64,000 nt of DNA. Source: Vigna angularis. Its lineage: Eukaryota > Streptophyta > Magnoliopsida > Fabales > Fabaceae. The stretch spans positions 10,970,501 through 11,034,500 of the forward strand of contig NC_068973.1 in assembly GCF_016808095.1 (NCBI RefSeq). Reading direction: 5' to 3'. Both the position numbers and the translations under genes were made by a program. Numbering within the stretch: the stretch's first letter is position 1; the number at the start of each line of letters is the position of its first letter. The notes under the pieces were generated by a model. It saw nothing but the letters and a program-made list of their open reading frames with translations, was not told the origin of the DNA and searched no databases. Positions 47,201 to 60,175 of the stretch are shown here, piece by piece.

Positions 47201-47480
47201 GATTGCTGGATTGCGAGACTGAAAGGGGTTTTACGCCTATTATGATAGGTGTTTCAATATCAATCATAATATGTTTTCCCACAATTTCAATTTTGGCACC
47301 GCGCTCAACTATTATGATAGATGGCCTTTTACCTATCATAATATATGTATCTTTTATTACGAAAGTGTCACCAGTACACTTATTATGATAGGTTTCTTAA
47401 AATATGTCATAATATATTTTAATTTTATTACAAAATTGTCACCGGTCAATATATTATGATAGATAAATTATAGTATCCCG
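47201..47480. repeat. array of TATTATGATAGG motifs in both orientations
   Basis: At least seven forms of CCTATTATGATAG or its complement lie between 47238 and 47465, separated by about 30-70 bp. This resembles the subterminal motif arrays of the CACTA elements elsewhere here, but no terminus was found. Confidence 0.6.
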
Positions 47481-47667
47481 TCATGGATTTCTATTTAAAT
47501 TTAACTTATATGTCTAACAACTAATTCTTTTGAAACTTGAATAAAAATATGAAGAAGATAAAACAAAACATTAATGCAATGAGAATTACTATTAAGAATA
47601 TGCCAAACAAAGTTTTAAAACATGATAGAAAATACTATCGGAAAAGTCAAATTAAAAAAGTATAGAA

Positions 47668-47669
47668 AT

Positions 47670-47706
<37 letters not shown>
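47668..47706. repeat. TA dinucleotide microsatellite
   Basis: An uninterrupted run of about 19 TA units. Similar runs are at 30964-30989, 32005-32049 and 37064-37099. Confidence 0.9.
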
Positions 47707-47709
<3 letters not shown>

Positions 47710-47899
47710 ACTTTTTTGTATGGGTAATATTTCTCGATATTATTTATAATTTTTGTCGTATTAAATGTTTATGTTATTTATGTTAAACATTATTGTGTGA
47801 GTATATTAATTATTAACGCTGACTGGTTAAAATGATTTGAAATATACATATTTAAAACTTTTTAATATAAGTGTTATAACAACAAATAAAATGTGAAGC

Positions 47900-48055
47900 A
47901 TATATTATGTTAATAACTTTTTTTTTAATAATTTTTTATAATAAATTAAGTATTATTATTTTATTGATTCGTATATTTAAAATGGACTAATAGATAAACA
48001 ATTATAAAAAAGTTATAAAAGAAATGGTTGAAAGAACATTTTCAAATGTGAAACA
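47900..48055. mobile_element. MITE-like element
   Basis: AATAACTTTTTTTTTAATAA at the left, ATTATTTTATTGATTCGTATATTTAAAATGG in the middle and AAAAAAGTTATAAAAG at the right. The same layout occurs in the two elements at 51893-52230. Confidence 0.5.
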
Positions 48056-49380
48056 CTTAAAAAGCAACATATTATATTCGAACATACACGTAGTTAGTTA
48101 ACGAGGCACGTACACGTCCAAATTTGAAAGCATTTTATGCTTCACCGTGTGTATTCCAAAACCTAAAGGATTCGTCAATTTATTTAAAAGCTTTATAAAT
48201 ATGTTGTTAGCAGGGCTCTCTATTACAACTAATATATATATACATTACTTAGCAATATTACAGTTTTTTTATGTATCTAGATGCAGTGATTAAGAAAATA
48301 GGTAAATTTAAAAAAAAATACGAGAAAAGTAACTTGTGTAACCCACACAATTTTAAATTTTAAATGAAGAAATAATACATTTTTACATAACGTTAGTTTT
48401 GACCATATTGGAAAGTGAAAGTCCTGGAACAACTTTAACGTGATGTTACAATAGATATTTTACATTACATTCAAGTCGTTAGGGGTCTCACAATCTTAAT
48501 AAAAGTTGTTTTGTGATAAGAAAATTTTCAATTTTGAAAATGAAGTTCATCAATTACTGTGTATTTGTAATCGATCATTGAAAGACTAGTTCCGGACTAA
48601 TCCAAAATTTCATATTAATGCAGATCCACAACTCATTTAAGATTTAATACAGTTTGACCAAAATCTAAAATAGTTCGACCAAAATCTAAAATAATCCGGA
48701 TGATAGCATGTTTGAGTCCTTTTCAGCTCAAAATCAGCCGAGTGTCATTAGTCCATTTTCATATAAAAATAAAAATTTTCAACTTATTCCTATGTGATAT
48801 TCAACTTTCAATGATAGAAAAAATAAATAGGTGAGCCAGCCCGCCAGCTGGCCTGGTCGGGTTGTAAAGTTTTGGCGAACTCTATAGGTCCGTGAGTCTT
48901 GGTCGAACTGTTTGACTGTATTAATATGACGTGTTGCGGTGGTTTAAGTTCGAACATTTGGCTGGCGCGACTTATCTGCAGGGCTAGCATTAGAAGTCAT
49001 CTTGCCTAGAATGACTTTATATTGACATTGAAAATCGCCAAGCTCTAATAATTTCAATGTAATATAAAAGATTACATATTATAGTTGATTACATCACTGG
49101 AGACTAATGACTTTCGTTTCCAAAACAGTCAAAACAAAAATCATGTGAAAAATATATATTTTAAAATAGTGGAGATTTTTTGTCTATTTTTTTAATTATT
49201 TTTTCAAATTTATCTATTTTCGTAATTACTATACCAAATTTGTCTAAATACTTAAAAAAACAATATTACATTATTCCATAAAGGAATAACAAAATTTCAC
49301 ATAGATACACACAGTAATGTAGGTCACATGCCTACTTATTTAAGGATACAGCAGCAAGTTAGAGAAACCAAATCAGTAAC
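48056..49380. other. non-coding sequence downstream of the first BURP gene
   Basis: AT-rich, no gene or transposon end recognised. The gene's polyadenylation signal probably lies at 49338-49343 (minus strand AAATAAG). Confidence 0.4.
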
Positions 49381-51769
49381 CTATTTTGCAAACCAGAGAA
49401 GGTCGCCCTCAGGTAAGATATGACACACTGGAACTGTTCCGGATTTAACTTTAAGTGCTTGTAAAAACCCGTGATTTGGATCCCATTCTGATGTGTCTTT
49501 GTGGCACACTGCTACAGCTTTAACCCTAATTCCATCTTCTCCCTCCAATGGCATAAAACGTGCAGTAGTGTTTGATATCTTATGGCAGTAAAACACAACA
49601 TATGGGTAATTCATTGGATGACATACAATGATATTTTCTTCTGCTAAAATCTTCACTCCATCTTTCACTAAGAATTTTTCAGACTTGCTTACCTTTTCTG
49701 CCTCTGTAGAAATAACTTGGGCGTTCTTCCCAAGCTTAGAAGTGATAAAGTCTACCATGGATTCCAATGAAGTTGCACAATTTTTTTCTACTCCTCTGAT
49801 TGAAGGCGCTTCGCACAAACCAACGGTTTCCGTTACAATCTTTACATTCTTTACTTCTGGTTTCATAGAAAGCATGTGGAATATTTCTTTTATCTTTGCT
49901 GATGCGAATGGTATGCGTTGTGCAATTTGGCGAGGCAACAATGGGCGTTCAGATTTTCTTTTCTTGAAGATTATATCCAATTCTGTGTCGGACCTCAGTT
50001 GTTCTTCAAAGAAAGCTGGATTTGTTTTCGGGTTGTAGTGTTGATGATTAGCAACAGATACCATTTGACCTTCTTGTGAAAGTCTTATTTTTTCACCTTC
50101 TGCTTGAGTTTTCTCGACATAACGGAAGGACAAAGGAGGAATCTCTTCTTCTGATTGAATCTTCTTAACCTTGTAGAAGGATAAAGGAGGAATATCTTCT
50201 TCTGAATGAATTTTATTAACCTTATAGAAGGATAAAGGTGGTATCTCATCTTCTGAATTAATTTTCTTACCCTTGTAGAAGGATAGAGGAGGAATCTCAT
50301 CTTCTGAATGAATTTTTTCAACGTCATGAAAAGAGTCTTTTGTGCCTGACATCATAAAAGAAAAAAAAAACATGACATTAATGTTAGAAAGAAGATATAA
50401 TGAATTTAATTGTTGCGGAATACACATCGAAAAGGAAAACCAGAAGAAATTACAATTATGGTCTTCTACATTTTTTATTTTATTTTAAATAAGCTCATCT
50501 TGAAAGAGAAACTGTGAAATATTATATATTTAATTTTTTTATTAACAAAATATTAACAATTCAAATTTACTAATAAAAAATTAAATAAATAAATAAACTC
50601 GTGTTAGATATAATTATTATTTCATAATAATTTTATTAAAAAATAAACATGATATAATAATTTTTTTCATAATTTTATTTACTATATATTAAATATTCAC
50701 ATTTGTATTTTACTTTTAATTTTTTACTATTCAATTAAGCATTAAATCCAATATATTTATTCGGATACTGTTGAAAAGTTATTAGTAGCTATAATATATA
50801 AATAAAATAACATAAACGTATGAAAAGTAAAAGATCCAATTAAAATTATAAGTTTTAAAATATAAGAACTAAGTTTAAAAAAAAAAAGAATTAGAGACCA
50901 CGAACAAAAATTAGTGATAAAAATTTAATGTAACTAAAAACAATTTGTTTTTCTAAAAAACATTACGATAGTCACTTAAATAATTTAATTGGTTCCACAA
51001 TTTATTTCACAATGCGTTATAATATTAGAAATCTATTATTAAGTACCAGAGTATATATAATCTATTTCTGTATATTTTTAATGATATAAAAAAATTTAAT
51101 TTGATACGGATTTAAAAAAATTACTTTTAATAATATAATAATATATATTATGATTTTAAATTAAAAAAATAATATAATTATAATCTATTTAACCGTGTCA
51201 AATGAATTTAATTTGTCGTTTTGGTGTGTCTAAGGTATCACTGCATGATATCAAGACTTTATTATTATATATACCTCTCATATTTTTTTTCTATTTTTCA
51301 CATAGATATTTCTTCATGAAGGATAGGTTAATGGCAGTAGAGTCTACATAGCCAAGTTAAGCAGTATTTTTTGTTGAACGTTACGTACTGTTAAAAATTG
51401 AAAAAAGAAGACATTTCTACTTTTCTTTTTTATATATACGAAGACTGTTCTACCATTAAAATTTCTGGATCTGTAAAAGTGGCCTCAACATAAACTTTTT
51501 TGTCCTTAATTTTCTGAGTAACTAACCAAGCTTGGGAAGGTCTCTGATTGCTTTGGGGATTGGTGTGTTTGGAAGCATCTTTTGCCAGTAAAGCTCTGGA
51601 GGTAAGGCAGCTTGAGCTGTCATCAATATCACCTACAATCCAGTTTTCAAACATATAATGAACAAAACATTCTTATTTTTTCTAAAAAATAGCAATCAAA
51701 GTGAAATATAAAATCAGTGCTAAGACTCACGTTGAGAGAAAAAAGTAATGGAAGCCAGTGAAACTCCAT
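49381..51769 (-). CDS. BURP-domain protein 1, USP-like, three exons
   Basis: Secreted BURP-domain protein of the seed USP type (369 aa predicted). Exons on the minus strand: 51769-51731, 51632-51527, 50345-49381; introns of 98 and 1,181 bp with GT/AG ends. Exon lengths 39+106+965 keep one frame. Exon 1 and the start of exon 2 give a hydrophobic signal peptide (MEFHWLPLLFSLN, then VILMTAQAA), followed by the USP/RD22 motif LPPELYWQKMLPNTPIPKAI. Residues 59-126 are four 17-residue repeats of the KIHSEDEIPPLSFYK type, rich in acidic residues. The BURP domain (about 160-369) fits CH-X10-CH-X25-CH-X25-CH-X8-W exactly. Function of these proteins is not known at the molecular level; relatives accumulate in developing seeds or cell wall and storage compartments. 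A paralog lies at 60176-62180. The longer open frame above 50345 is intron. Confidence 0.93.
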
Positions 51770-51822
51770 GGCCGAAGAAGAGTTGTTAGAGATGAGAAGA
51801 TGAGTTTGAGACAGAAACCCAA

Positions 51823-51833
51823 GATACTTATAG
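51823..51833 (-). promoter_or_regulatory. probable TATA box of BURP gene 1
   Basis: CTATAAGTATC on the minus strand, about 55-65 bp above the start codon. The second BURP gene has CTATAAATATC at the same distance, which supports both. Confidence 0.65.
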
Positions 51834-51852
51834 AGCTTTAGAGGAAGAGACA

Positions 51853-51858
51853 CACGTG
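51853..51858 (-). promoter_or_regulatory. G-box/ABRE-like element of BURP gene 1
   Basis: CACGTG inside CCACGTGTG, 20 bp above the TATA box. Such sites bind bZIP factors in ABA- and seed-responsive promoters; its role here is inference. It is not seen near the TATA box of the second gene. Confidence 0.5.
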
Positions 51859-51892
51859 GATCTGTCATATATATTTATTAGGACTATACTGT

Positions 51893-52230
51893 ATTAACAA
51901 TTTTTTTTTTAATAACTTTTTGACAACAAATTATTATATGTCATTATTTTATTAGTTTATATAGTTGAAATCAATTAATTATAAGTTACATATAACTAGT
52001 TGTAAAAAAGTTATTAAAAAATATTGTTAAAAAAATATTGTTAAATTTTTCTTTTCCTTATTATTACTTAAAGTGTGTAGAAATAGATATAATTTTATGC
52101 TTTTAATAACTTTTTAACAACAATTTATATGGTAGTTTGTGATTGGTCATTTTTAAATATACGGACCAATAAAATAGTGATATATCGTCTGTTGTCAAAA
52201 AATTGTTAAAAAAAGTTGTTAAAATATCAT
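51893..52230. mobile_element. two head-to-head MITEs of one family
   Basis: 51893-52047 and 52098-52230 each have ends of the TTAACAATTTTTT or AATAACTTTTTGACAAC kind. The middle phrase CATTATTTTATTAG in the first is matched by the complement of CCAATAAAATAGTG in the second, so they lie in opposite orientation. They sit just above the promoter of BURP gene 1. Confidence 0.6.
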
Positions 52231-54670
52231 GATCCTACTAAGAAACAAATCAATTTGGAATTCTAAATTTGGAAAACATGCCTTTTAGAGTGGACGACCC
52301 TTAAAATAAATTACAGGCCAAAGTAAATTTTATGAATAAGCTGGTTCTGTAAAATTATTAATTTTAGGCTTATTTTCATTAATATATTATATTCAAATTC
52401 AACTGAATATAAAAGAAGTCAAATAAATATAATATATCATATTGTTAAATAAAAGATTTTATCGTACTATGATTCAAGTAAAATTTTTATTTGATTTTAT
52501 AAGAATCCTATTTACGGCAATTACTTAATATATTAGTATGGTTCAAAATATCAAGTTCAATTAAGTTTTAATGGTTATATATACATCATTAAATAAGTTT
52601 AGGGTCTTGTGGGAGTTGAACATTGCTCCCACCTAGGCATTCGGGTAAAGCTTAGTCCATGATCATAGATGGAGTAAAGTTCGAGATTGTCGTTGTTGTC
52701 GTGGTGAACCTTTTCATGAAATTTTTTAGGGTCTCGTTTTTCTCGTGTTCTATGTATTTTAGGCTATTGATGAGGTAGGTCCCGTTTTGCGATCTACAAA
52801 TCAGACTCGAAATATGGTACTCAAGCTTCAAAGGAATCCATATAGTGATATCGTTTAGTACCAATCTAAGGTCGGTCTGTCTAGGGTATATGGAAACAAC
52901 TTGCAAAAAACTCTTTCATTTTGTGAATGGATATTGTTCTGGATTAAATCAACTTTTAGATGTGTGGCCAAGTAGGTTGTGCCGCCATATTTTCAAATGT
53001 TAATGACAACTCCCTTGAGGATGCATGCCAAAGCCACTTCTTTTTATGAAAGGGTAAAAGTTCTCAACATTGCTAGTCCTAATTTAGAAGTCTTTGTCAT
53101 GAATTTAGGAAGCCCGACGAGCTTCCAAGTCTACATGCTTGCAGGGGTGTCCTGTGGAATCTTAGGACTCCATTAATTTTGGGTCTCAATGTGCATTGTG
53201 ATGTCTGCACTAATTGGGCTCTCTTTTGGAATGGTGGAATCATCTCTAACTTTCTCTTGTTCTGTGTCGAGTTGACCTACTCCCTTGATCCCTTCGAGCC
53301 CAACGTTGAGGAGATCAACTTCGTTCTATGCAAACCTCATTGGGTTGGCGTATTGTGCTCTATTCCATAATTATGGGAGTCTTTCTCGCAAGACTCTGGC
53401 CGAGGTCATGAAGTTGACCTCTCATTCCCTAGGTCGGTCAACTTTTGTTGAAGGTCTTGGAGTTCACACAAGTCAACTTATCGTAGGGTGCGTAGGTTTT
53501 CAAGGTCGATATCGTAATGTTTTACGTTGTTCATTGTTCTAATAGATGAGTGATTTCAATTGCTATTGAAGGGTTGTCACAAGGTTGGATTTTCCATTTC
53601 GTGAGAGAGTTGAGGGAGAGAAAAAATTATTATGATGGGCGCCAAAATGTTCTTACTAGAATCTAGAGTGTGGCCTTCACACATGTGGTAAAATGTGATT
53701 GGATAGAAAAATTTTGACATATGCTTCTGAAGGTTAAAAAGTGAGAGTAAAATAACCAATAAAAGATCATCTGACGCTAAAATTAGTAAGAGAGTTTGAA
53801 TGTTTTATATATAGAATAACAAGTATGAGTTTTAGAGTATCATTTATGAAAAAAATACTATTTATAGGATCTCTATACTATTTATAGGATCTCTAAACCA
53901 ACTGTCTTTATGTGATTTAAATATATAATATCTTCTATTTGATATATGATATTAAATGACATTAATAATTATTAAAAGATATAATAAACTATTGAAATTT
54001 AATAATAAATCTTTGTTAGATCACATGCCGCTTAGCTCATTTGAGTTGAGGATATACCATCAGTACGAGACGATTTGCAAAATAAATTGAAAGTAAACTT
54101 AACCGTTTTATACTTTACTTACAAAAAATAGGACTTAATTTACTTGTTTATTTTTATTTTTTTTTACATTCGAACATGCATTTTTTCTAATAGTTACACT
54201 GTCAAGGAGTGTGACAGTACAATTATATTGTATGTACCCTTAATTTAATAAAGTGCATGATGTTCTAATACTCATAAGAAATTAAACCTCAATATTTTTA
54301 CTTGCTCACCGGATAACACATTCACTTTAGAATTAGTGAAAATAAGTATCTGATTGTATCAATCAGGTAAACTACACGCCTTTTGTCAATCGAAAACATT
54401 AATATTTTTCGGATAGCTTCCCAATATAAAGGTAACAATTAGATTGTTATTTTTTTTATTACAAAAAAATAATAAAATTGTTATATTACAATTATAAGAT
54501 TAAATATAAATCATTTAAATGATTAAATTTAAAAATATGATTAAATTGAAAAAAATAGTTAAATTTAGAAAAAAATCACTTAAATAATAAAATTGAAAGA
54601 TGAGTATTTTAATTTAAAAAAATTATTTAAAAATTAAAATTGGAAAATAAATATGAACATAAAAAATATT
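52231..54670. other. gene-poor region with retroelement traces
   Basis: 52640-52780 is a diverged copy of the duplication at 33950-34030 (GGAGTAAAGTTCGAGATTG). At 53637-53645 the minus strand has TGGCGCCCA, the first nine bases of a tRNA-Lys-type primer site, next to an LTR-like TGTTCTTAC. The frames at 52979-53542 have no recognised motif. 54420-54560 resembles 30780-30960. Confidence 0.45.
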
Positions 54671-55258
54671 AGAGCTGTCAAAACGGGTAATCCTGCTCGA
54701 CCCGGCCCAAGTCACCACGAGTTGGTCACTTAGTGAGCCAAATCAACCCGATTCATTTATTAGCGAGCTGAAAAAATTCGAACCCGACCCGACCCATCAC
54801 GGGTTGGTGGGTTAAACAGGTTGGCTCACTGATTCACTTAATTATAAGTTTTTTTTAAATACAAAAATATAACTTTTTTAATTAAAATCTAAATAAATTT
54901 CACTCTAAAATGATGTTAAACTCCAAACACAATTCAAAACAAAAAAATTATCATACAATCCAAGGGTAATCCAAAAACAAGCACCAAAGGCGAACAAATA
55001 AGTTTTTAATATTGATAATTTTTGTATCACTTGTCCAATCTATATTATTAAGTCTTGAATAGATAAATCTATAATATTTTTCTCTTTTGAAACATTTTTT
55101 TTATCTCATCTACAATATAATAAAAAAAATGTTAACTAATAATATTGAAACATAAAATAATAAATAATTAAATTAAATTAGGTGGATTAGTGAGCCAACC
55201 TATCTCACCACGGGTTCAATCTAGGTGAGCCAGATTCTAAGTGAGTTGGGTTGAAAAC

Positions 55259-58129
55259 TGTCAGGCCTCGAAAAACGTGCGTCCACGTGGCGTCCACGTG
55301 GCAGCAGGAGAGCACGCCACCTCAGCAGTACACATGGCCGACAAACAGTGCCCGACACCCTCTGCTGAACGCCAGCTGTCGCACGCCCAACTGAGTCAGA
55401 GCACAGTGGGAACGTGCGTTCGGTGTAGTGGATTACACGTGTCTCCCTGAGAGTGGACGTCCGGCATCTACAGTCAGAGAGAACGTGCGTCCGCGATGGT
55501 GGAAGACGCGTGGCAACAGTGCAGTGGTCGACCGTCCGGCGTGGGTTGTCAGAGGCGTAGTGGAGTGCTCAGGCAGAGTGCAGACGTGCGTTGGCGGAAT
55601 GGGGTGCGCTGGTGGTGTGCGAACGTGCGCTGGCAAGTGGAAATTCTGAACTTATTCCCCACTTCCCCTGCACGCACCTCTCTTCTGCATTTCTGAGAAA
55701 CCTAAGTTCTCTCCTCCTTCTCTCTACACTCTCTGCACCCTTATCTCTCTAAGGAACCACCACTGCACCTCCTCCAATTCTGGTTCCGGCAACGTGGAAG
55801 GACGCTCGGCGACAAGAGCTTCCAGAGGAGAACGTTCGGTTAGTGAATCTCGTAAGTCTTTTCTTCCTCTCTGAACGTTCGTTTTCTTTGCATGCAAACT
55901 CAATTCTGAGTTGTGCGTTCGTCTTTTCTTAGAGTAGCGTGATTCTGAGTTTGGTGTTGGGGTTCGTTCGCTCGTGCAGTGGATTAACGAGCGCTGGTTA
56001 GTGGAACTTGAGTGGAGAAGCGTCTGTGTGTGCGTCAGTGAACGTTCGTCCATTTCCGGGTAAGGGAAGCTTATTTAATTTAACTGGTTTGATGTATGCT
56101 ATGTTGAACGTTCGTTATTTGGCTGTATGAAAGAAATGCATGATGTATGAAATGATGGTATGAACGTTCTTTATTTTACTGTATGATGTTTCTAGGGTGA
56201 CTTGCATGAACGTTCGTTATTTTGATTATATGAAGCTGTTATGCTTGATTTATGTTGAACGTTCGTTTTTATGGAATGAGAATGATATATGACTGAGTTA
56301 CATATTATGCATGAGATGTGGGATAAAATGAAATATATGAAATTGAGAGTTTGGGTTCATATGAACGAATGAGATGATTTGATTTTATGAGAAATGAACC
56401 TTCCATGAGATGTTGTGCGTTCGTTCTGAACGGTCATTGACCGTTCGGTTCTGTTGGCAAAAATCATTGAAATGGGATACTGTCATCTGGGTAGAATCCT
56501 GGTCGAGAACGAACGTCCTCACTGTTTGAGCGTTCGGTTTTTCACTGTTGAATACTGTACGTTTGATGAACTTCTTTCTTTCTGTGTACTTGTATGAATA
56601 TGTAACAGTGAACTTTTCCCCGTTCGTATTACTGCTCCAAACTTCCCTTAGTTTATTTTCAAGATTTTCAATCTGAGTTATTGAACGTTCGGTCTTACAC
56701 CAGACGTTCGCTCAGAATAGCGTTCGGTCTTACACCGGACGATCGTACTGGAAGGCGTTCGGTCTTACACTGAACGTACGCTCAAAGTGGCGTTCGGTCT
56801 CATACCGAGCGTTCGTCCTAATAGTGCTCGGTCTCCAACTGAGCGTTCGTCCAAATAGTGCTCGGCCTCGAGCATTCGTCCTAATAGTGCTCGGTCTCCA
56901 ACTGAGCGTTCGTCCAAATAGTGCTCGGCCTCGAGCATTCGTCCTAATAGTGCTCGGTATCATTTTGAGCGCTCGTTCTTTTTCCCACTGAATAGCGTTC
57001 GTCCAATGAACAGTAGATTATGTATTCCCGTACGTTATTGAAATTCTGCCGTTCGTACTTTGATTTGAACGAGCGTCTTTTGGTCTCACTGACAGCGTTC
57101 GTTCTCGGACTTATTGAGAACAGAACGTTCGGTTTTGATGATTTCCCTATCAAGATGAAAATGATTATGGATTGGTGAATAGTAAATGGTGAATAATATT
57201 TGAGATGAAATGAAAGTTATGGATATTGAATGAGCGTTCCCGGTAGGAACGACTCTTGGAAAAATTATTGGAAATTGTTAAGTATGACTGTGGGAAGTTA
57301 ATGTTGGCTGTTCAATCCTGATGTTCCGTGAGTGCTCGTTCTCAAGTAGAGAACGCACGTCATGTGTGGGAACGACAGGAGGTCGTCGTCCTTAGAGGTA
57401 CTTTGGACGAGCGTACTAACCTCGGGTGGCAGCTGATGAGGATGCCAGTTACCACACCACCCGGGTGCGCGAACGCCTGTAACTACGCAGATTTCATACA
57501 GTCCGGACAGTCAGTCGTGTTGAGTTTTATTTTGTACGTGCGTTAAATTATGTGATGTATGATGAATGCGTATGTTGCTATGTATGTGTGGAATAAACTG
57601 TTGACTGGAACTTATATGTTAATGCATGAGTTAAATTACGTAAGCTTACCCTTTCGTTTTCCTTGTGTTGTCCTTTGTCCTTGTACGTCCGTCTTGTCAT
57701 TGCGATGATCATCCGTGTGGATGTGAGCAGAGGGAGACGAGTGTTTGGAAGAGGCGCTGAACGAAGAGAACCTGGTTGATGTTGAAGTGAAGACCGAGCA
57801 GTGAGACGCTCGACTAGTTAGTTGTTGAAATGAGTGGTCGTTCGACCATCTCTAGTTTTCATTTAATTTGATTTCGGCCGTTCGGTAATTGTTTCTGTAA
57901 ACCGTTCGGCCAGGTTTCTTGTACGTTCGACTTCTTATTGTAATGTGTGACGTGCGGCTTTTGCACATTCGTCCGTTATGTTGGTTTTGTACTCAAGGAC
58001 GTTCGTCCTTGCGCGTTCGTTCGTTTGAAAGTTTTAAAATTTTCAATTTCCTAGTGGAAAACTGTTTGAATTATTATTATATGTGATTTTCTAAATTTAT
58101 AGAAATGACTGTATTTTTGGGATGTCACA
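55259..58129 (-). mobile_element. second solo LTR of the gypsy-like family (2,871 bp)
   Basis: On the plus strand it begins TGTCAGGCCTCG and ends GGGATGTCACA, matching the ends of the solo LTR at 31045-33477. They share the segment with CTCGGGTGGCAGCTGATGAG and CAGTCCGGACAGTCAGTC. The target duplication AAAAC is at 55254-55258 and 58130-58134. An expanded tandem array of about 36-bp units lies at 56680-57000. No internal gene is present; small open frames are chance. Confidence 0.9.
56680..57000. repeat. tandem repeat in the solo LTR (about 36-bp unit)
   Basis: Eight or nine variants of GCGTTCGGTCTTACACC followed by GAGCGTTCGTCC. The homologous part of the other solo LTR (32128-32200) has only two. 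Confidence 0.85.
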
Positions 58130-58235
58130 AAAACTAACCCGCATAAAAAAATTACATTTTTTTCTAACCCAACCCGGCTAAAACCCATAGTGAGCCGGGT
58201 TGGCTCGCAGGTTACAACCCATTTTAACATTACTA

Positions 58236-60175
58236 AAAAAATCTCCTTTATATTAGGTATAGATTATATAATGACTATCATTATTCTAGGTAGGTGCCCA
58301 CATTTATGTTTTAAAATTCAAATTTGTGCTTAGATGATTGATTTAAAGTGAATTTGTTACTATTGAATTTATTGGGTTTGAGAATTAAAGATGCTTAAAA
58401 TGTGATTCTTAGTTGTATAAATTATTTGGATGTTCTAATGTTTATTTGTGCAGCTGAAGTTAGAATTTTATTCATTTAAATCATGAAATTGAATGGTCAA
58501 AGTTGGTCCAATCTGGTCAACTCAAGGCTCCTGTGCAATTTTGAAAAGAAAGAGATGACTAAAGTGCAATTGGAGGAAAATTCTGGACTTCTGTTCAATT
58601 TTGAATAAAATAAAAAGGGTTGAAATATAATTTTGGGCAAGTTTAAATCTGTTAGATATTTTAAAAAATAATTTTGAGAAAATATATCTTAAGATATTTT
58701 ATTTAATATTGTTAAATAATTACCTTATTTAACTATATCAATAAATATCAAATGATAATATTTATCAAATCTTTTTGAATCTAGATAAGATATTATCAAA
58801 TATTCTCAAAAACTGATTAAATTTGTTGAATATTTGGAACATATTAGATATAAGATAAAAGATTTTATCAACAGAAGATTCAGAGTCCAAGCCCAATCAA
58901 GCTTATATAAAGAAACCCAGGGGAGACAGAAATCAGAACTCATTCATTCTCTGATATTCCTTCACTGGGAAGCCATCATCCATCACTCATCTCGTTTAGA
59001 CATGATTAAACACAATAGAATTTGATTGAGAATGTACTTTGGTTGAATTTATTGTGAATAATCTAGAATGGTCTTGCATTTGATTGAGAATCTACTTTGG
59101 TTAACTGCATGATCGCCCTCAAATTAATTAAGAAATGTACTTTAAATAATTTGAAACTTGAACAATAATCAATTGGACAATGATATGTGGATAACCAATG
59201 ATGAATCTATCTTGGAAAAAGTAGTGGAATTAGTCTATTTCATCATAATTGTTTCTAAGTTTCCTCTTTGTTCTTCAAACATTAATTTCATTAGCATAGT
59301 TTCTCACTTTTATTTTTGACCATTACATAACATTCATAAGATTCAAATATTGAAAAGCAATTCCGTATTCGTTGGGAGACGACTTAAGCTTACTTTAGCC
59401 ATATCTACTTTCTTGACTACTAATTTGATAATACCGAAGTTGTCTTAAAAAGTAGTATTAATTTGATAGTTTCAACCACATATGTAAGTTTATAAAATGG
59501 TCCATGAAAGTTGAACTAAAGGAATAGATATATAGTAAGTAGTACCAACCACAAAACGGGGTTGGAAACTGCACGTGCTGAAGTGTTTTGTTTTTTGTTT
59601 TTTTCTTATGCAGTGCCATTTCTCATTTCTTTTTTCAATTTTATTTTTTAAATTGAATGTGTTAAGGTTGTATTAAGAATTGTTTCATTATACAGAATAC
59701 AAAGTTAATTTCACATCCTTGAACTTTTAAGTTTTACACAAAGGAACTAAAATAATTAAATTAGTATTTTAATTTCTTACTAAATTAAGTGTAAATAAAG
59801 GGAATATAAAATTATTATTATATGTTAAGAGTTGCTTAAAATTCAAATCATTGGAATTAAAGTGGTATCGTATATCCAATAAAGCAATTTAAGACACACT
59901 CAATTAAGTTTTAGCATAGTGATGCTTTTAGTGTCTTTTGTTTGCAGCTCACATGTATCTGGATCACTATCTAATTATGTGAAAGGAAGTTTAAAAATTC
60001 AAATAGCACCATAAAACTAACACAAACCATACATCGCATCATCATCATTTTTACATTCATGATATCTTACATAATTCCGAACAAAGAGAAAGATATTGTA
60101 GGCTGAAAGAGTACATGATCACACAATCCAGAAATGCCTTATTTAATTTAAGGACAGTTTTCATGCCTTATAACC
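58236..60175. other. non-coding, possible LTR remnant
   Basis: 58890-58950 has a TATATAAAG followed by a transcribed-looking stretch, and 59366-59400 has CGTTGGGAGACGACTTAAGC, a phrase I associate with ends of plant gypsy LTRs. Borders are not visible. No gene. Confidence 0.35.

Larger units (their letters stand above)
54671..58233. mobile_element. hAT-like element, interrupted by a solo LTR
   Basis: The left end is AGAGCTGTCAAAACGGG and the right end ACCCATTTTAACATTACT, imperfect inverted ends of a kind common in plant hAT-like MITEs. The interior repeats GGGTTGG, GTGAGCC and ACCCGACCCG in both orientations near each end. Without the LTR it is about 690 bp. No clear 8-bp duplication is visible and there is no transposase. 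Confidence 0.5.

Noticed and set aside
50346..50427. Upstream extension of the third exon of BURP gene 1 to an earlier ATG.
   Set aside because: The sequence is intron: a good acceptor (GATGTCAG) at 50346, and exons 1-2 supply the conserved signal peptide and USP motif in phase.
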